64,000 nucleotides of DNA. It comes from Bacteroidales bacterium UBA5507 (GTDB lineage: Bacteria > Bacteroidota > Bacteroidia > Bacteroidales > Lentimicrobiaceae). The stretch spans positions 1 to 64,000 of the forward strand of contig DIOT01000013.1 in the NCBI GenBank assembly GCA_002426195.1, written 5' to 3'. Within the stretch, counting starts at the first letter, position 1. Every line of letters begins with the position of its first letter. A program made the translations under genes and the position numbers. The notes below the pieces were generated by a model, which made no database searches, had not been told where the DNA came from, and saw nothing but the letters and a program-made list of their open reading frames with translations. This document shows positions 45,251-54,209 of this stretch, piece after piece.

Positions 45251-46210
45251 ATGAGCTATAAAAAATTATTTTGGGGCATTCTGCTGGTGATTATCGGCAT
45301 CCTCTTTATCTTAAAAAATACAGGACTGATATTTTTTGACTGGTGGACTATTTTCCGCTTGTGGCCACTGATTCTGATTCTTTGGGGTATCTCTCTCATT
45401 CCGATTAAAGATTCAGTTAAACTGATTCTAACACTTGTCACTATCGCCCTTGCATTCTTACTGATGACGAAGTTTGATAAACGCGACAGGCCTTTCTGGC
45501 AATGGAACAGAGACAGGGATGACTGGAGCTACCAGTATAAATATGACGATGACGATGATTCTACCACTTATTCAGAATTTGAAGGTAGCTTCCAGGAGTT
45601 GTTTCAGGAGTATGATTCTACAATCCAGACAGCTAAACTTTCCTTTGATGCTGCAGCCGGTGATTACAAATTATCTGATTCACTCCTTACTGATAAGTTA
45701 CTGCTCTTCAGAAAAAAAGGCAACATCGGTAACTATAGTATGACTAGTGATGATGAAGCAGGAAGAAGAAATATCCGACTGAAAATTGATGATTCGAGAG
45801 TTCGGATTAAAAATCAGGGAAACATAGTACAGATGTACTTAAATCCAAACCCAGTATGGGACTTTGATTTTGATATAGGTGCCGCAAATATAAACTTCGA
45901 TTTGAGTAAATTTAAAGTAGCAAAAATTGATCTTGATGGCGGTGCTTCTGCTATCAATTTGAAACTTGGTGATAAAGCTGTCCGGTCAAATGTAAGTATT
46001 GATGCAGGCGCTGCTTCAATTGATATTGAAGTACCCTCAACATCAGGTGTTGAAGTAAAGACTGAAACTGTTTTAAGCAGCAGAAATCTACCTGGATTTA
46101 AGAAAGTATCAAATGGATTATTCAGGTCTGATAACTATGCAACTTCAGCATCAAAGATTTTCATTGAAATTGATGCAGGAGTATCTTCTGTAAATGTAAA
46201 ACGCTATTAA
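45251..46210 (+). CDS. LiaF/DUF5668-like membrane protein with C-terminal beta-helix domain
   Basis: The 319 residues have three N-terminal hydrophobic segments (about 5-75, including LFWGILLVIIGILFILKN and FRLWPLILILWGISLI) of the LiaI/LiaF-like type. An acidic tract (DDDDDS near 100) and a cytoplasmic or periplasmic repeat domain (about 125-319) follow, with strands such as FDIGAANINFDLS, IDLDGGASAINLKLG and IDAGAASIDIEV, a 'toastrack' beta-solenoid. It is cotranscribed with the PspC gene. The stop codon shares the palindrome TTAA with the stop of the convergent hydrolase. Confidence 0.83.
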   Translation: MSYKKLFWGILLVIIGILFILKNTGLIFFDWWTIFRLWPLILILWGISLIPIKDSVKLILTLVTIALAFLLMTKFDKRDRPFWQWNRDRDDWSYQYKYDDDDDSTTYSEFEGSFQELFQEYDSTIQTAKLSFDAAAGDYKLSDSLLTDKLLLFRKKGNIGNYSMTSDDEAGRRNIRLKIDDSRVRIKNQGNIVQMYLNPNPVWDFDFDIGAANINFDLSKFKVAKIDLDGGASAINLKLGDKAVRSNVSIDAGAASIDIEVPSTSGVEVKTETVLSSRNLPGFKKVSNGLFRSDNYATSASKIFIEIDAGVSSVNVKRY

Positions 46211-46989
46211 TCTGAGCACTCTTTACCAAGATAATCACTAAAAATTTCACATACCTCTTGCGGGGCATCGGCGTGAACCCAATGTCCTGCTTTTTCTATT
46301 GTAATAATCTTAGCCTTTGGAAAGAATTGTTTTATCTGTGGAATGTGATTGTCCTGTATGTAGTCCGATAATCCACCCTTAATAAATAATACAGGCTTAT
46401 CAAAGACACCTTCCGACTCAATGCCCGAAAAAATATAATCCATATTATTGTTAATGGCACTGAGGTTCAGCCTCCAGTCAAAAGTGTTTTTTGTTTTCCT
46501 GTACAGACTTTTCATTATAAACTGCCTGGTACTGTCTTCACTTATCCGGGACTTAAGCAGGTCATCAACATCCTGGCGTGAATGAATCCCATCAAAGTTT
46601 ATTGACATCATAGCGCTAATTATAGTAAAATGGGCATCTCTGTCAGGATACTTTACCGGACTTATGTCAACAACAATCAGCTTTGAAACCACATCCGGAT
46701 TATCGAGGGTAAACTGCATTGCTACCTTCCCACCCATTGAGTGCCCAATTATTATCGGATTTTTAAGCTGATGGTCTTCAATAAATTCAAATAAATCATC
46801 GGCCATTGCATGATAATTAAATGTAGGACTGTGCGGTGATTGACCGTGATTTCTAAGATCAGGCAGCCAAACAGAGAACTTATCTGCCAATCTCTTTCCA
46901 AGGGTTACCCAATTATCCGATAATCCGAATAACCCATGTAAAATTATTACAGGCTCACCATTGCCAAACTGCCGATAGAAGAGTTTCAT
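46207..46989 (-). CDS. Alpha/beta hydrolase (YbfF-type esterase)
   Basis: A 260-residue cytoplasmic hydrolase. The oxyanion HG motif is ILHGLFGLSDNW and the nucleophile elbow is GHSMGG (IIIGHSMGGKVAMQF). The catalytic His is in EKAGHWVHADAP; the acid is likely the Asp in KGGLSDY. The DLRNHGQSPHS segment fits the YbfF/acyl-CoA-esterase branch. The start overlaps the pdxJ stop by four bases. Confidence 0.92.
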   Translation of the reverse strand: MKLFYRQFGNGEPVIILHGLFGLSDNWVTLGKRLADKFSVWLPDLRNHGQSPHSPTFNYHAMADDLFEFIEDHQLKNPIIIGHSMGGKVAMQFTLDNPDVVSKLIVVDISPVKYPDRDAHFTIISAMMSINFDGIHSRQDVDDLLKSRISEDSTRQFIMKSLYRKTKNTFDWRLNLSAINNNMDYIFSGIESEGVFDKPVLFIKGGLSDYIQDNHIPQIKQFFPKAKIITIEKAGHWVHADAPQEVCEIFSDYLGKECSD

Positions 46990-47702
46990 AGTACAAGTTC
47001 CTTCAGGTACATTTCAATGGTTTTCTTTAAACCATAATAAAGTGCATCAGATATTAGTGCGTGACCAATTGAAACTTCAAGCAATCCTTCAATTCTTGAA
47101 GCGAAAAAATTGAGATTATCAAGATTAAGATCATGCCCTGCATTTATGCCTAGTCCGGCTTCCCGAGCAACTTTTGCTGCTTCGACAAATGGAGCAATTG
47201 CAGTTTCTCTGTCAGTTAAATACTCCGAAGCATAACTTTCAGTATACAACTCTATTCTGTCGGTACCGGTAAGTGCAGCATTTTCCACCATTGCAGGAAC
47301 AGCGTCAACGAATATGGATGTCCGTATACCATGCTTTTTAAACTCTGATATTGTGTCTGTCAGAAAGTTCTTATAGGTAATAGTATCCCAACCATGATTA
47401 GAGGTAATTGCATCAGGTGCATCAGGAACCAGCGTAACCTGATGAGGTTTAACAGCAAGAACAAGTTCAATGAATTTAGGTTGTGGATTGCCTTCAATAT
47501 TAAATTCCGTTGATAACTTAGGCTTAAGATCGTAAACATCACGATATCTGATATGCCTCTCATCAGGGCGGGGATGAACAGTAATCCCCTGTGCACCAAA
47601 AGTTTCACAATCCAGCGCTACCTTAATGACATCCGGTAAATTACCTCCCCGTGCATTCCGCAGTGTCGCTATCTTATTAATATTTACACTTAGTTTAGTC
47701 AT
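46986..47702 (-). CDS. pdxJ: Pyridoxine 5'-phosphate synthase PdxJ
   Basis: Condenses 1-deoxyxylulose-5-phosphate with aminoacetone phosphate to make pyridoxine phosphate (DXP-dependent vitamin B6 route). It has 238 residues in a TIM barrel. The conserved start MTKLSVNINKIATLRNARGG, then GITVHPRPDERHIR, and GINAGHDLNLDNL near the C-terminus are diagnostic. I use the ATG at 47702 because upstream residues lack family similarity. It is coupled to the hydrolase gene downstream and divergent from the CBS-domain gene. Confidence 0.95.
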   Translation of the reverse strand: MTKLSVNINKIATLRNARGGNLPDVIKVALDCETFGAQGITVHPRPDERHIRYRDVYDLKPKLSTEFNIEGNPQPKFIELVLAVKPHQVTLVPDAPDAITSNHGWDTITYKNFLTDTISEFKKHGIRTSIFVDAVPAMVENAALTGTDRIELYTESYASEYLTDRETAIAPFVEAAKVAREAGLGINAGHDLNLDNLNFFASRIEGLLEVSIGHALISDALYYGLKKTIEMYLKELVL

Positions 47703-47824
47703 ACTACAGCATTTTAATGATGCAAAATTAAGAAAGTTCAACCACCCGGAGTCATTTTAAAAGGGAACTCAAATAACCATTTTATTATTAATTTTGTTGA
47801 AGTTGAGTAACATGCTAATTATTT

Positions 47825-48487
47825 ATGATAGCTAAAGATCTTCTTAGTGACACAATAATGCCTCTGCAAACATCCGATACCGGTATGACGGCACTTAACT
47901 GGATGGAAGAGTTCAGGGTATCACATTTGCCGATAGTTAATGAATCAGATTTCCTTGGGTTAATATCGGAAAATGATATCTATGAACTCAACAGTTATGA
48001 AGAACCGATTGGAAATCACCCGTTATCACTCAATAATCCTTATGTTAATGAAAACCAGCATGTCTACGATATCATACGACAGGTTCATGAACTAAAACTT
48101 ACACTGATACCTGTTGTTGACGACAAAAATCACTATCTGGGTTCTATCACTCTACAATGCCTTACTAATTACTTCGCACGTCTAGCAGCTGTCGACAATC
48201 CCGGTGGTATCATAGTCCTGGAAATGGGAGTAAGAGACTTCGTTTTAAGTGAAATTGCCCGAATAGTTGAATCAAATGACGCTATCATACTCAGTCTTTA
48301 TGTGATGAACCTCCCCGATTCAACTAAAATGCAGGTTACTATTAAAGTCAACAGGATGGACATTGGACCATTGATATCAACATTCAACAGATTTAATTAC
48401 GATATAACAGCTTCTTTTTTCCAGAAAGAGTATGACCAAACTCTAAATGATCGTTATGATTCGCTGATGAGGTTTCTCGATATATAA
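47825..48487 (+). CDS. CBS-domain protein
   Basis: The 220 residues consist of an N-terminal pair of CBS motifs (about 1-125, including HLPIVNESDFLGLISENDIY and LIPVVDDKNHYLGSITL). An ACT-like C-terminal half (about 135-215) follows, with GGIIVLEMGVRDFVLSEIAR and MQVTIKVNRMDIGPLIST. It probably senses an adenine nucleotide, but no enzyme is fused. In many Bacteroidota a protein of this type lies next to pdxJ and nadK, as recalled. Here it precedes an Omp85-like gene by five bases. Confidence 0.85.
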   Translation: MIAKDLLSDTIMPLQTSDTGMTALNWMEEFRVSHLPIVNESDFLGLISENDIYELNSYEEPIGNHPLSLNNPYVNENQHVYDIIRQVHELKLTLIPVVDDKNHYLGSITLQCLTNYFARLAAVDNPGGIIVLEMGVRDFVLSEIARIVESNDAIILSLYVMNLPDSTKMQVTIKVNRMDIGPLISTFNRFNYDITASFFQKEYDQTLNDRYDSLMRFLDI

Positions 48488-48492
48488 TAATC

Positions 48493-49989
48493 ATGAAGGT
48501 AATCCTCCGGCGTTTTACCCATATTAAATTCTTGTTTGCCATTTTCATACTGGTAGTCTCTGCAACCTGTTCATACGGACAGCATTCTGTAGATACAACA
48601 GTTTTCACTTATGAGAACCAACCACTCACTGACTCAACTATCATAATTGGTGATATTATGGTTGTGGGCAATAATAAGACTGATAAAACCATAATTCTAA
48701 GAGAACTTGCATTCAAAGAAGGAGATGTCTACACCGTTGATGAACTTCAGAAACGTATTGAATTGTCTACGCAAAATTTAAACAAGATCTCACTTTTCAA
48801 TTCTGTTATAATTGACTTTCAGACATTTAAAACACCACAAGGCAAACAGACCTCGCTTTTCATTATTCTGGTTAAAGAAAGATGGTATTGGTGGATATGG
48901 CCATTGATAGAGCATCCCGATAGAAATTTCAATGACTGGTGGCAGCATCAAAACATAACAAGACTATCAGCCGGGCTTCATTTTCAACACGAAAATTTCT
49001 CCGGCAAATCAGAGAAATTAAACATCAAAGCACTACTTGGATACCGCAATTATTTTGAAGCAAGTTATGAATGGCCTTATCTTAACAGAGCTCAAAATCT
49101 GGGCCTTGGTGTTCTAGCTTCCTATCAATCCCTTAAGGAAATAAACTACGCCACTATCAACAATAAACTGGAATTTTACAGAAATGACAGGGAATTGATG
49201 CAGCAGGGGTATCAGATAGTGGCCAGTGGAAAATACAGGCCAGGATTTCATGTTACCAATATTCTATCCATTCAGTATTCGGGTTTCATCTTCAACGACA
49301 CAATCCCGATCCTTAATCCTACATTCGCAGGTACATCACAAAATACCGAACTGAAAAGGATAACACTTAAGCCTCAGTTTCTCGGAGTTTCATATCTGAT
49401 TAAGGCAGAATACAGAGATAACCGAAACTATCCGCTAAAAGGATATTATGCAGAATCCGAACTTTCACACATATCGGGCATTAATCATAAATTTTCACAG
49501 CAAAGCATCAGATTTTCCTTACGAGGATATGTCCCATTTACATCCTGGCTTTTTGGTGCTGCCGAAATAACATCCATGTTTTCTACTCCCGATAATCCAC
49601 CATACTATTTACTCACAGCTCTTGGCTATGACAGAGAATTTGTCAGGGGATATGAATACTACGTCGTTGAAGGAAAGCATTACTCTTTATTTAAGTCACA
49701 CTTAAAGGCTAGATTCGTTCAGACTGTCGTAAGATTACCCTGGCTTAAGGTCGAGAAATTCAACAATATCCCGCTTAACTTATACACCGGTCCTCACTTT
49801 GATTACGGCATTGCTTACCCTGAAATAATTGATAATAATGGTAATGACTACAGGGGAAAGAAATTGATAGGTTTAGGTATGGGAATTGATCTGGTTAGCT
49901 ACTACGATAAGACTTTCCGGTTTGAATACTCATATAATGTCAGGGAAAGCAAAGCCGGTTTCTTTATACATTTTATAGCTATGATTTAA
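48493..49989 (+). CDS. Omp85/BamA-TamA-like outer membrane protein with one POTRA domain
   Basis: The 498 residues comprise a signal peptide (about 1-29, ending CSYGQ), one POTRA-like domain (about 50-125: IMVVGNNKTDKTIILRELAF, ISLFNSVIIDF) and a C-terminal barrel. The barrel has the conserved ALGYDREFVRGYEYYVV (the loop-6 RGY motif). It is much shorter than the BamA at 24-27 kb, so it is a second Omp85 protein, perhaps TamA- or Sam50-like. It lies five bases after the CBS gene and converges with era. Confidence 0.85.
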   Translation: MKVILRRFTHIKFLFAIFILVVSATCSYGQHSVDTTVFTYENQPLTDSTIIIGDIMVVGNNKTDKTIILRELAFKEGDVYTVDELQKRIELSTQNLNKISLFNSVIIDFQTFKTPQGKQTSLFIILVKERWYWWIWPLIEHPDRNFNDWWQHQNITRLSAGLHFQHENFSGKSEKLNIKALLGYRNYFEASYEWPYLNRAQNLGLGVLASYQSLKEINYATINNKLEFYRNDRELMQQGYQIVASGKYRPGFHVTNILSIQYSGFIFNDTIPILNPTFAGTSQNTELKRITLKPQFLGVSYLIKAEYRDNRNYPLKGYYAESELSHISGINHKFSQQSIRFSLRGYVPFTSWLFGAAEITSMFSTPDNPPYYLLTALGYDREFVRGYEYYVVEGKHYSLFKSHLKARFVQTVVRLPWLKVEKFNNIPLNLYTGPHFDYGIAYPEIIDNNGNDYRGKKLIGLGMGIDLVSYYDKTFRFEYSYNVRESKAGFFIHFIAMI

Positions 49990-50001
49990 TCTTTCCGGTA
50001 C

Positions 50002-50877
50002 TTATTCATAGCCGAAGCGTTTCAATTGCTGGGAATCATCCCTCCAGTCTTTGCTGACTTTAACGCGAAGCTCAAGATATACCCTTGCTTCGATGAATTC
50101 TTCTATGTCCTTGCGCGCTGCCATCCCAAGTCCTTTAATTGATTTACCCTGATGTCCTATTATGATTGCTTTTTGCGATTCGCGGGCTACATAGATAGTT
50201 GAAGTAATATGGGTAATATTTTCCTTCTCCTTGTACTCATCTACTGATACTTCAACAGAATAAGGTATTTCCTGCTTATAATACAGCAGAATCTTCTCCC
50301 TGATAATCTCCGAGACAAAGAACCTCATCGATCGGTCGGTTAATTCATCTTTAGGATAGTAAGGTAGTGAAACCGGAAGCTTCTCTATCAGAGTTTCAAA
50401 TAATCTATCGAGATTAAACTTGTGAAGAGCAGAAACAGGTATAACAACCGCACCCGGCATCTTCTGCTCCCATTCTTTAACTTGAAGAAGAGCTTGTTCC
50501 TGTGACTGCAGGTCAACTTTATTGACTGCTACAATTACAGGTTTCCCTGAATCATTAATCTTTGCCAGGTATTCATCCTGTAACTGATCTTCTGACTTTT
50601 CGGTCACCAGAAGGAAAATATCTGCATCTTCAAAAGCCGAATGTACAAACTTCATCATCGATTCATGGAGTTTGTAGTGGGGTTTCACAATGCCGGGGGT
50701 ATCGGAATATACAATCTGGAAGTCTTCTCCATTGACAATTCCCATAATCCTGTGCCGGGTTGTTTGAGCTTTGGAAGTAATAATCGACAACTTTTCTCCA
50801 ACCAAAGCGTTCATTAATGTAGACTTACCTGCATTAGGCAGGCCGATAATATTGACAAATCCCGACTTGTGTTCCAT
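50002..50877 (-). CDS. era: GTPase Era
   Basis: An essential GTPase for 16S rRNA maturation. The start at 50877 gives 291 residues; a longer frame runs antisense through the tRNA gene and is not a gene. G1 is GLPNAGKS (12-19), switch region motifs include TTRHRIMGI and DTPGIVK, and G4 is VNKVDL. The C-terminal KH domain has the IIGHQGKSIKGLG motif. The G1 loop reads GLPNAGKS instead of the more common GRPNVGKS, which is common enough in this phylum. Confidence 0.95.
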   Translation of the reverse strand: MEHKSGFVNIIGLPNAGKSTLMNALVGEKLSIITSKAQTTRHRIMGIVNGEDFQIVYSDTPGIVKPHYKLHESMMKFVHSAFEDADIFLLVTEKSEDQLQDEYLAKINDSGKPVIVAVNKVDLQSQEQALLQVKEWEQKMPGAVVIPVSALHKFNLDRLFETLIEKLPVSLPYYPKDELTDRSMRFFVSEIIREKILLYYKQEIPYSVEVSVDEYKEKENITHITSTIYVARESQKAIIIGHQGKSIKGLGMAARKDIEEFIEARVYLELRVKVSKDWRDDSQQLKRFGYE

Positions 50878-50901
50878 AAAAATAAAAATAAACTTAAAAT
50901 A

Positions 50902-50933
50902 TTTGTCAGCAAAGAAACAAAATATTATCTTTG
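50902..50933 (+). promoter_or_regulatory. Promoter of tRNA-fMet (TTTG-N20-TATCTTTG)
   Basis: A -33 TTTG (50902-50905), a 20-base spacer and a -7 TATCTTTG (50926-50933) form a complete Bacteroidota promoter 35 bases upstream of the tRNA. Confidence 0.7.
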
Positions 50934-50968
50934 CACTCTCAAATAAACAAACAGATCGCAAAACATAC

Positions 50969-51040
<72 letters not shown>

Positions 51041-51047
51041 CTAAAAT

Positions 51048-51078
51048 TCAAAAGCCTTGATATTCAAGGCTTTTGTTG
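51048..51078 (+). terminator. Rho-independent terminator after tRNA-fMet
   Basis: The stem AAAAGCCTTGA / TCAAGGCTTTT has loop TAT and is followed by GTTGTT, only moderately T-rich. Confidence 0.75.
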
Positions 51079-51143
51079 TTATAAGCAGACTTATCCGGGA
51101 TACGGACAAAACAGTATCCCTTTAGTTATACGGTTTTTAAGCG

Positions 51144-51151
51144 TATTTTTG
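51144..51151 (+). promoter_or_regulatory. TATTTTTG -7 element (der)
   Basis: TATTTTTG followed by CATAC matches TAnnTTTG; the leader to the der ATG would be about 60 bases. Confidence 0.55.
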
Positions 51152-51218
51152 CATACTACGCTCTTTGGCTTTAACTATAAATGCATTGCAATTTTGAATT
51201 ACAAAGAAGGAATATTTT

Positions 51219-52523
51219 ATGTCGAATCTGGTAGCCATTGTAGGCAGACCCAATGTTGGTAAGTCTACTTTATTTAACCGACTAACCGGTCAGAGAAACG
51301 CAATTGTTGATCCCACTGCAGGTGTAACCCGCGACCGCCATTATGGTATTTCAGACTGGAATGGTGTTGAATTCTCAATCATTGATACAGGCGGATTGGT
51401 AGTTGGTAGTGATGATGTCTTTGAAGACGCAATTCGTCGTCAGGCTGAACTTGCAATTGAAGAAGCCGATGTAATCATTTTAATGGTCGATGGCAAGGAA
51501 GGCCTATCACCTCTCGATGAAGAAGTCGCAAATGTAATCAGGCGTTCCACACGAAAAGTATTTCTTGTCGTCAACAAAGTTGACAATTCCCGAAGAGCTG
51601 CAGAAACATCGGAGTTTTATGCTCTGGGTTTTGATAAATACTGGGAGATCTCAGCTATTAATGGAAGTGGCACTGGCGAATTACTCGATGATCTGACTAA
51701 AGAGTTCGAAAATCCTACTATCGAAGAACTCCCTGATCTGCCTAAAATTGCATTTGTTGGCCGACCAAATGTTGGCAAATCTTCAATGATAAATGCTCTG
51801 TTAGGTGGTGAGCGTAATATTGTCACCCCAATACCGGGCACAACACGTGATACCATTTACACCAGATACAATAGTTTTGGTTTCGACTTTCTGCTGGTAG
51901 ATACAGCAGGATTAAGGAAAAAAGGTAAAGTAACCGATAATATTGAGTTTTACTCGGTTATGAGGTCAGTCAGGGCAATCGAGAATGCTGATGTTTGTGT
52001 CCTCATGCTTGATGCTACACAGGGACTGGAAAGTCAGGACCTGAATATATTCGGACTTGCACAAAAAAATCATAAGGGAGTCGTTATTGTCGTAAATAAA
52101 TGGGATCTGGTAGAAAAGGAAACAAATACCCATAAAGAATTCGAAGAACTAATAAGAAAACGCATTGCTCCGTTTTCCGATGTTCCAATCATTTTTACAT
52201 CAGTAATAAATAAACAAAGAATACACAAGACTCTTGAAATGGCCAACAAGGTATTCAAGAACAGAACAAAAAGCATCAGCACATCCAAACTCATGGATTT
52301 CATGATGCCTATTATTACTGAGAATCCACCTCCTGCTGTCAAGGGAAAATACATTAAAATCAAATATATCACTCAGCTTAAACTGGCATATCCCTCTTTT
52401 GTGTTCTTCTGCAACCTACCACAATATGTAACAGAACCTTACAAGAGGTTTTTGGAAAACAAGTTGCGACAGGAATTTGATTTCACAGGTGTACCAATCA
52501 ATATCTATTTCCGCCAAAAGTAA
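51219..52523 (+). CDS. der: GTPase Der (EngA)
   Basis: Ribosome-assembly GTPase with two tandem G domains and a C-terminal KH-like domain, 434 residues. The two P-loops are GRPNVGKS (9-16) and GRPNVGKS again near residue 183. DTGGL and DTAGL (G3) and NKVD and NKWD (G4) are present in both domains. The C-terminal KH-like domain starts near 350. It follows the tRNA-fMet terminator and has its own -7 element. Confidence 0.97.
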   Translation: MSNLVAIVGRPNVGKSTLFNRLTGQRNAIVDPTAGVTRDRHYGISDWNGVEFSIIDTGGLVVGSDDVFEDAIRRQAELAIEEADVIILMVDGKEGLSPLDEEVANVIRRSTRKVFLVVNKVDNSRRAAETSEFYALGFDKYWEISAINGSGTGELLDDLTKEFENPTIEELPDLPKIAFVGRPNVGKSSMINALLGGERNIVTPIPGTTRDTIYTRYNSFGFDFLLVDTAGLRKKGKVTDNIEFYSVMRSVRAIENADVCVLMLDATQGLESQDLNIFGLAQKNHKGVVIVVNKWDLVEKETNTHKEFEELIRKRIAPFSDVPIIFTSVINKQRIHKTLEMANKVFKNRTKSISTSKLMDFMMPIITENPPPAVKGKYIKIKYITQLKLAYPSFVFFCNLPQYVTEPYKRFLENKLRQEFDFTGVPINIYFRQK

Positions 52524-52558
52524 TATCCGGTTTGTTTTGACATCCAAAGGCATCTGTG

Positions 52559-52957
52559 ATGGAAGGTGAAGTTAGAATCGATAAGTGGTTATGGTGTGTA
52601 AGACTTTATAAGACCAGAAATCTTGCTATAGATGCATGTAAAGCTGGAAAAGTTAGGATTGATGGTAATTCTGTCAAGCCCTCCCGTATCGTTAAAACCG
52701 GTGATGTAATACAGGTATCACTAGGACCGCTCAACCGAATACTCAGGGTGAAGGAACTTCTGCATAACAGAGTCTCTGCAAAACTTGTAATCGATTACCT
52801 TGAAGATCTGACTCCTCCTGAAGAGTACGAAAGAGTACAATTGATGAAAGAGTTCAATGCTGAATATCGTGAAAGAGGCTTAGGTCGCCCCACTAAGAAA
52901 GATCGGCGTATAATCGACAGAATTAAAAAAGGTCCAATACGGTTTGACGACCATTAA
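52559..52957 (+). CDS. S4-domain RNA-binding protein (HslR-like)
   Basis: A 132-residue protein with an N-terminal S4 domain: RIDKWLWCVRLYKTRNLAID, ACKAGKVRIDGNSVKPSR and GDVIQV. It resembles HslR/Hsp15, which binds stalled 50S subunits. The basic C-terminal tail (GRPTKKDRRIIDRIKKGP) is also typical. I start at the ATG at 52559 rather than the preceding GTG. It lies 35 bases after der and converges with rlmI. Confidence 0.9.
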   Translation: MEGEVRIDKWLWCVRLYKTRNLAIDACKAGKVRIDGNSVKPSRIVKTGDVIQVSLGPLNRILRVKELLHNRVSAKLVIDYLEDLTPPEEYERVQLMKEFNAEYRERGLGRPTKKDRRIIDRIKKGPIRFDDH

Positions 52958-52959
52958 AA

Positions 52960-54147
52960 TCAGGATACTACTAATACCAAACCTTTTAAGTATTCACCTT
53001 CCGGGTGAAAAATACTAACCGGATGATCAGCAGAATGTCCCATGTGATGAATAATCTTCACATCTCTTCCCGCTTCAATCGCTGAGGCCATTACCATTGA
53101 TGTAAACTGCTCATTACTTATTGCCTGTGAGCAACTAAATGTAAAGAGCATACCACCCGATTTTATCTTTCTTATTGCAGTTGTATTAATAAATTTATAC
53201 CCCTGCAAACCTTTATGCTTATCGGCCTGACGTTTAGCAAATGCCGGTGGATCGAGAACAACAATATCAAAATCTTCATCCATGTGAGGAAGCCAGATTT
53301 TAGCATCAGCAACAATAGATTGATGGGTTCCGCCAAAGCCTTTATTTAATTCTAAATTTTGTTCCAAAGTGTTTATAGCACGCTGTGATGCATCGAGTGA
53401 TGTAACATGAACGGCACCCGAATTAAGGGCGTAAATACTAAAGCCACCGGTATAAGAGAATACATTCAGAACTTTCTTACCTTGAGAATACTTTCCAACT
53501 AACGAGCGGTTATCACGTTGGTCAAGGAAGAACCCTGTTTTCTGTCCCTCCTTAAAATCTATTAAAAACCGGTTGCCATTCTCCTTAATCACCGCATCAC
53601 CAACGCTTCCAAATAGAAATGAGTCGCCTTCAGATGAATAACCCGATTTAGCAAGTGTTTCCTTGCTTTTATCATAAACAGCTACCAGTTTTGCTTCGTA
53701 AAGTTTCTTAAGTGCATCAGATATCTGATGCCTCATTAAGAACATTCCTGTACTGTGAGTTTGCACAACAGCAATTCCATTGTAATAATCCACAATAAGC
53801 CCTGGCAAACCATCTGCTTCACTAAAGCACAACCTGTATGCGTTACTTTCGGAATTTGCATCAAAACCAAGTCTTTGTCTTAGTTCCAATGCCCTTTTCA
53901 ACTTTATGAAAAGGAAATTTTCGGGTAAGCGATCCGGTCCAAACCATATAATCTTAACTGCAATTGATCCCATTCCGGCTAACCCGGTTGCCAGATAATT
54001 ACCTTTGAAATCAAGCAGGTCAACAAGATCTCCATCAACAATTTTACCATTAACTTTCTCAATAGCTCCTGAGAAAACCCATGGATGAAATCTTTTTACT
54101 GAATCTTCACGACCCTTGCTTAAATATATAACCGCTGTTGTTTGCAT
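52960..54147 (-). CDS. rlmI: 23S rRNA m5C methyltransferase RlmI-like
   Basis: A class I SAM-dependent methyltransferase of 395 residues. It has an N-terminal PUA domain (RFHPWVFSGAIEKVNGKI) and a Rossmann core with FLDQRDNRSLVG, VLNVFSYTGGFSIYALN, DIVVLDPPAFAKRQ and the catalytic FTFSCSQAIS. It matches RlmI (5-methylcytosine in 23S rRNA) or close relatives. A -7 element ends four bases before the ATG, as for tilS. Confidence 0.93.
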   Translation of the reverse strand: MQTTAVIYLSKGREDSVKRFHPWVFSGAIEKVNGKIVDGDLVDLLDFKGNYLATGLAGMGSIAVKIIWFGPDRLPENFLFIKLKRALELRQRLGFDANSESNAYRLCFSEADGLPGLIVDYYNGIAVVQTHSTGMFLMRHQISDALKKLYEAKLVAVYDKSKETLAKSGYSSEGDSFLFGSVGDAVIKENGNRFLIDFKEGQKTGFFLDQRDNRSLVGKYSQGKKVLNVFSYTGGFSIYALNSGAVHVTSLDASQRAINTLEQNLELNKGFGGTHQSIVADAKIWLPHMDEDFDIVVLDPPAFAKRQADKHKGLQGYKFINTTAIRKIKSGGMLFTFSCSQAISNEQFTSMVMASAIEAGRDVKIIHHMGHSADHPVSIFHPEGEYLKGLVLVVS

Positions 54148-54151
54148 ACGA

Positions 54152-54159
54152 CAAAAGTA
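54152..54159 (-). promoter_or_regulatory. TACTTTTG -7 element (rlmI)
   Basis: The minus strand reads TACTTTTG and ends four bases before the rlmI ATG, leaving almost no leader. Confidence 0.5.
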
Positions 54160-54209
54160 GCACAGATTGATTAGTTTATGCTATTTTTACACATCAAAAC
54201 TCACATAGA

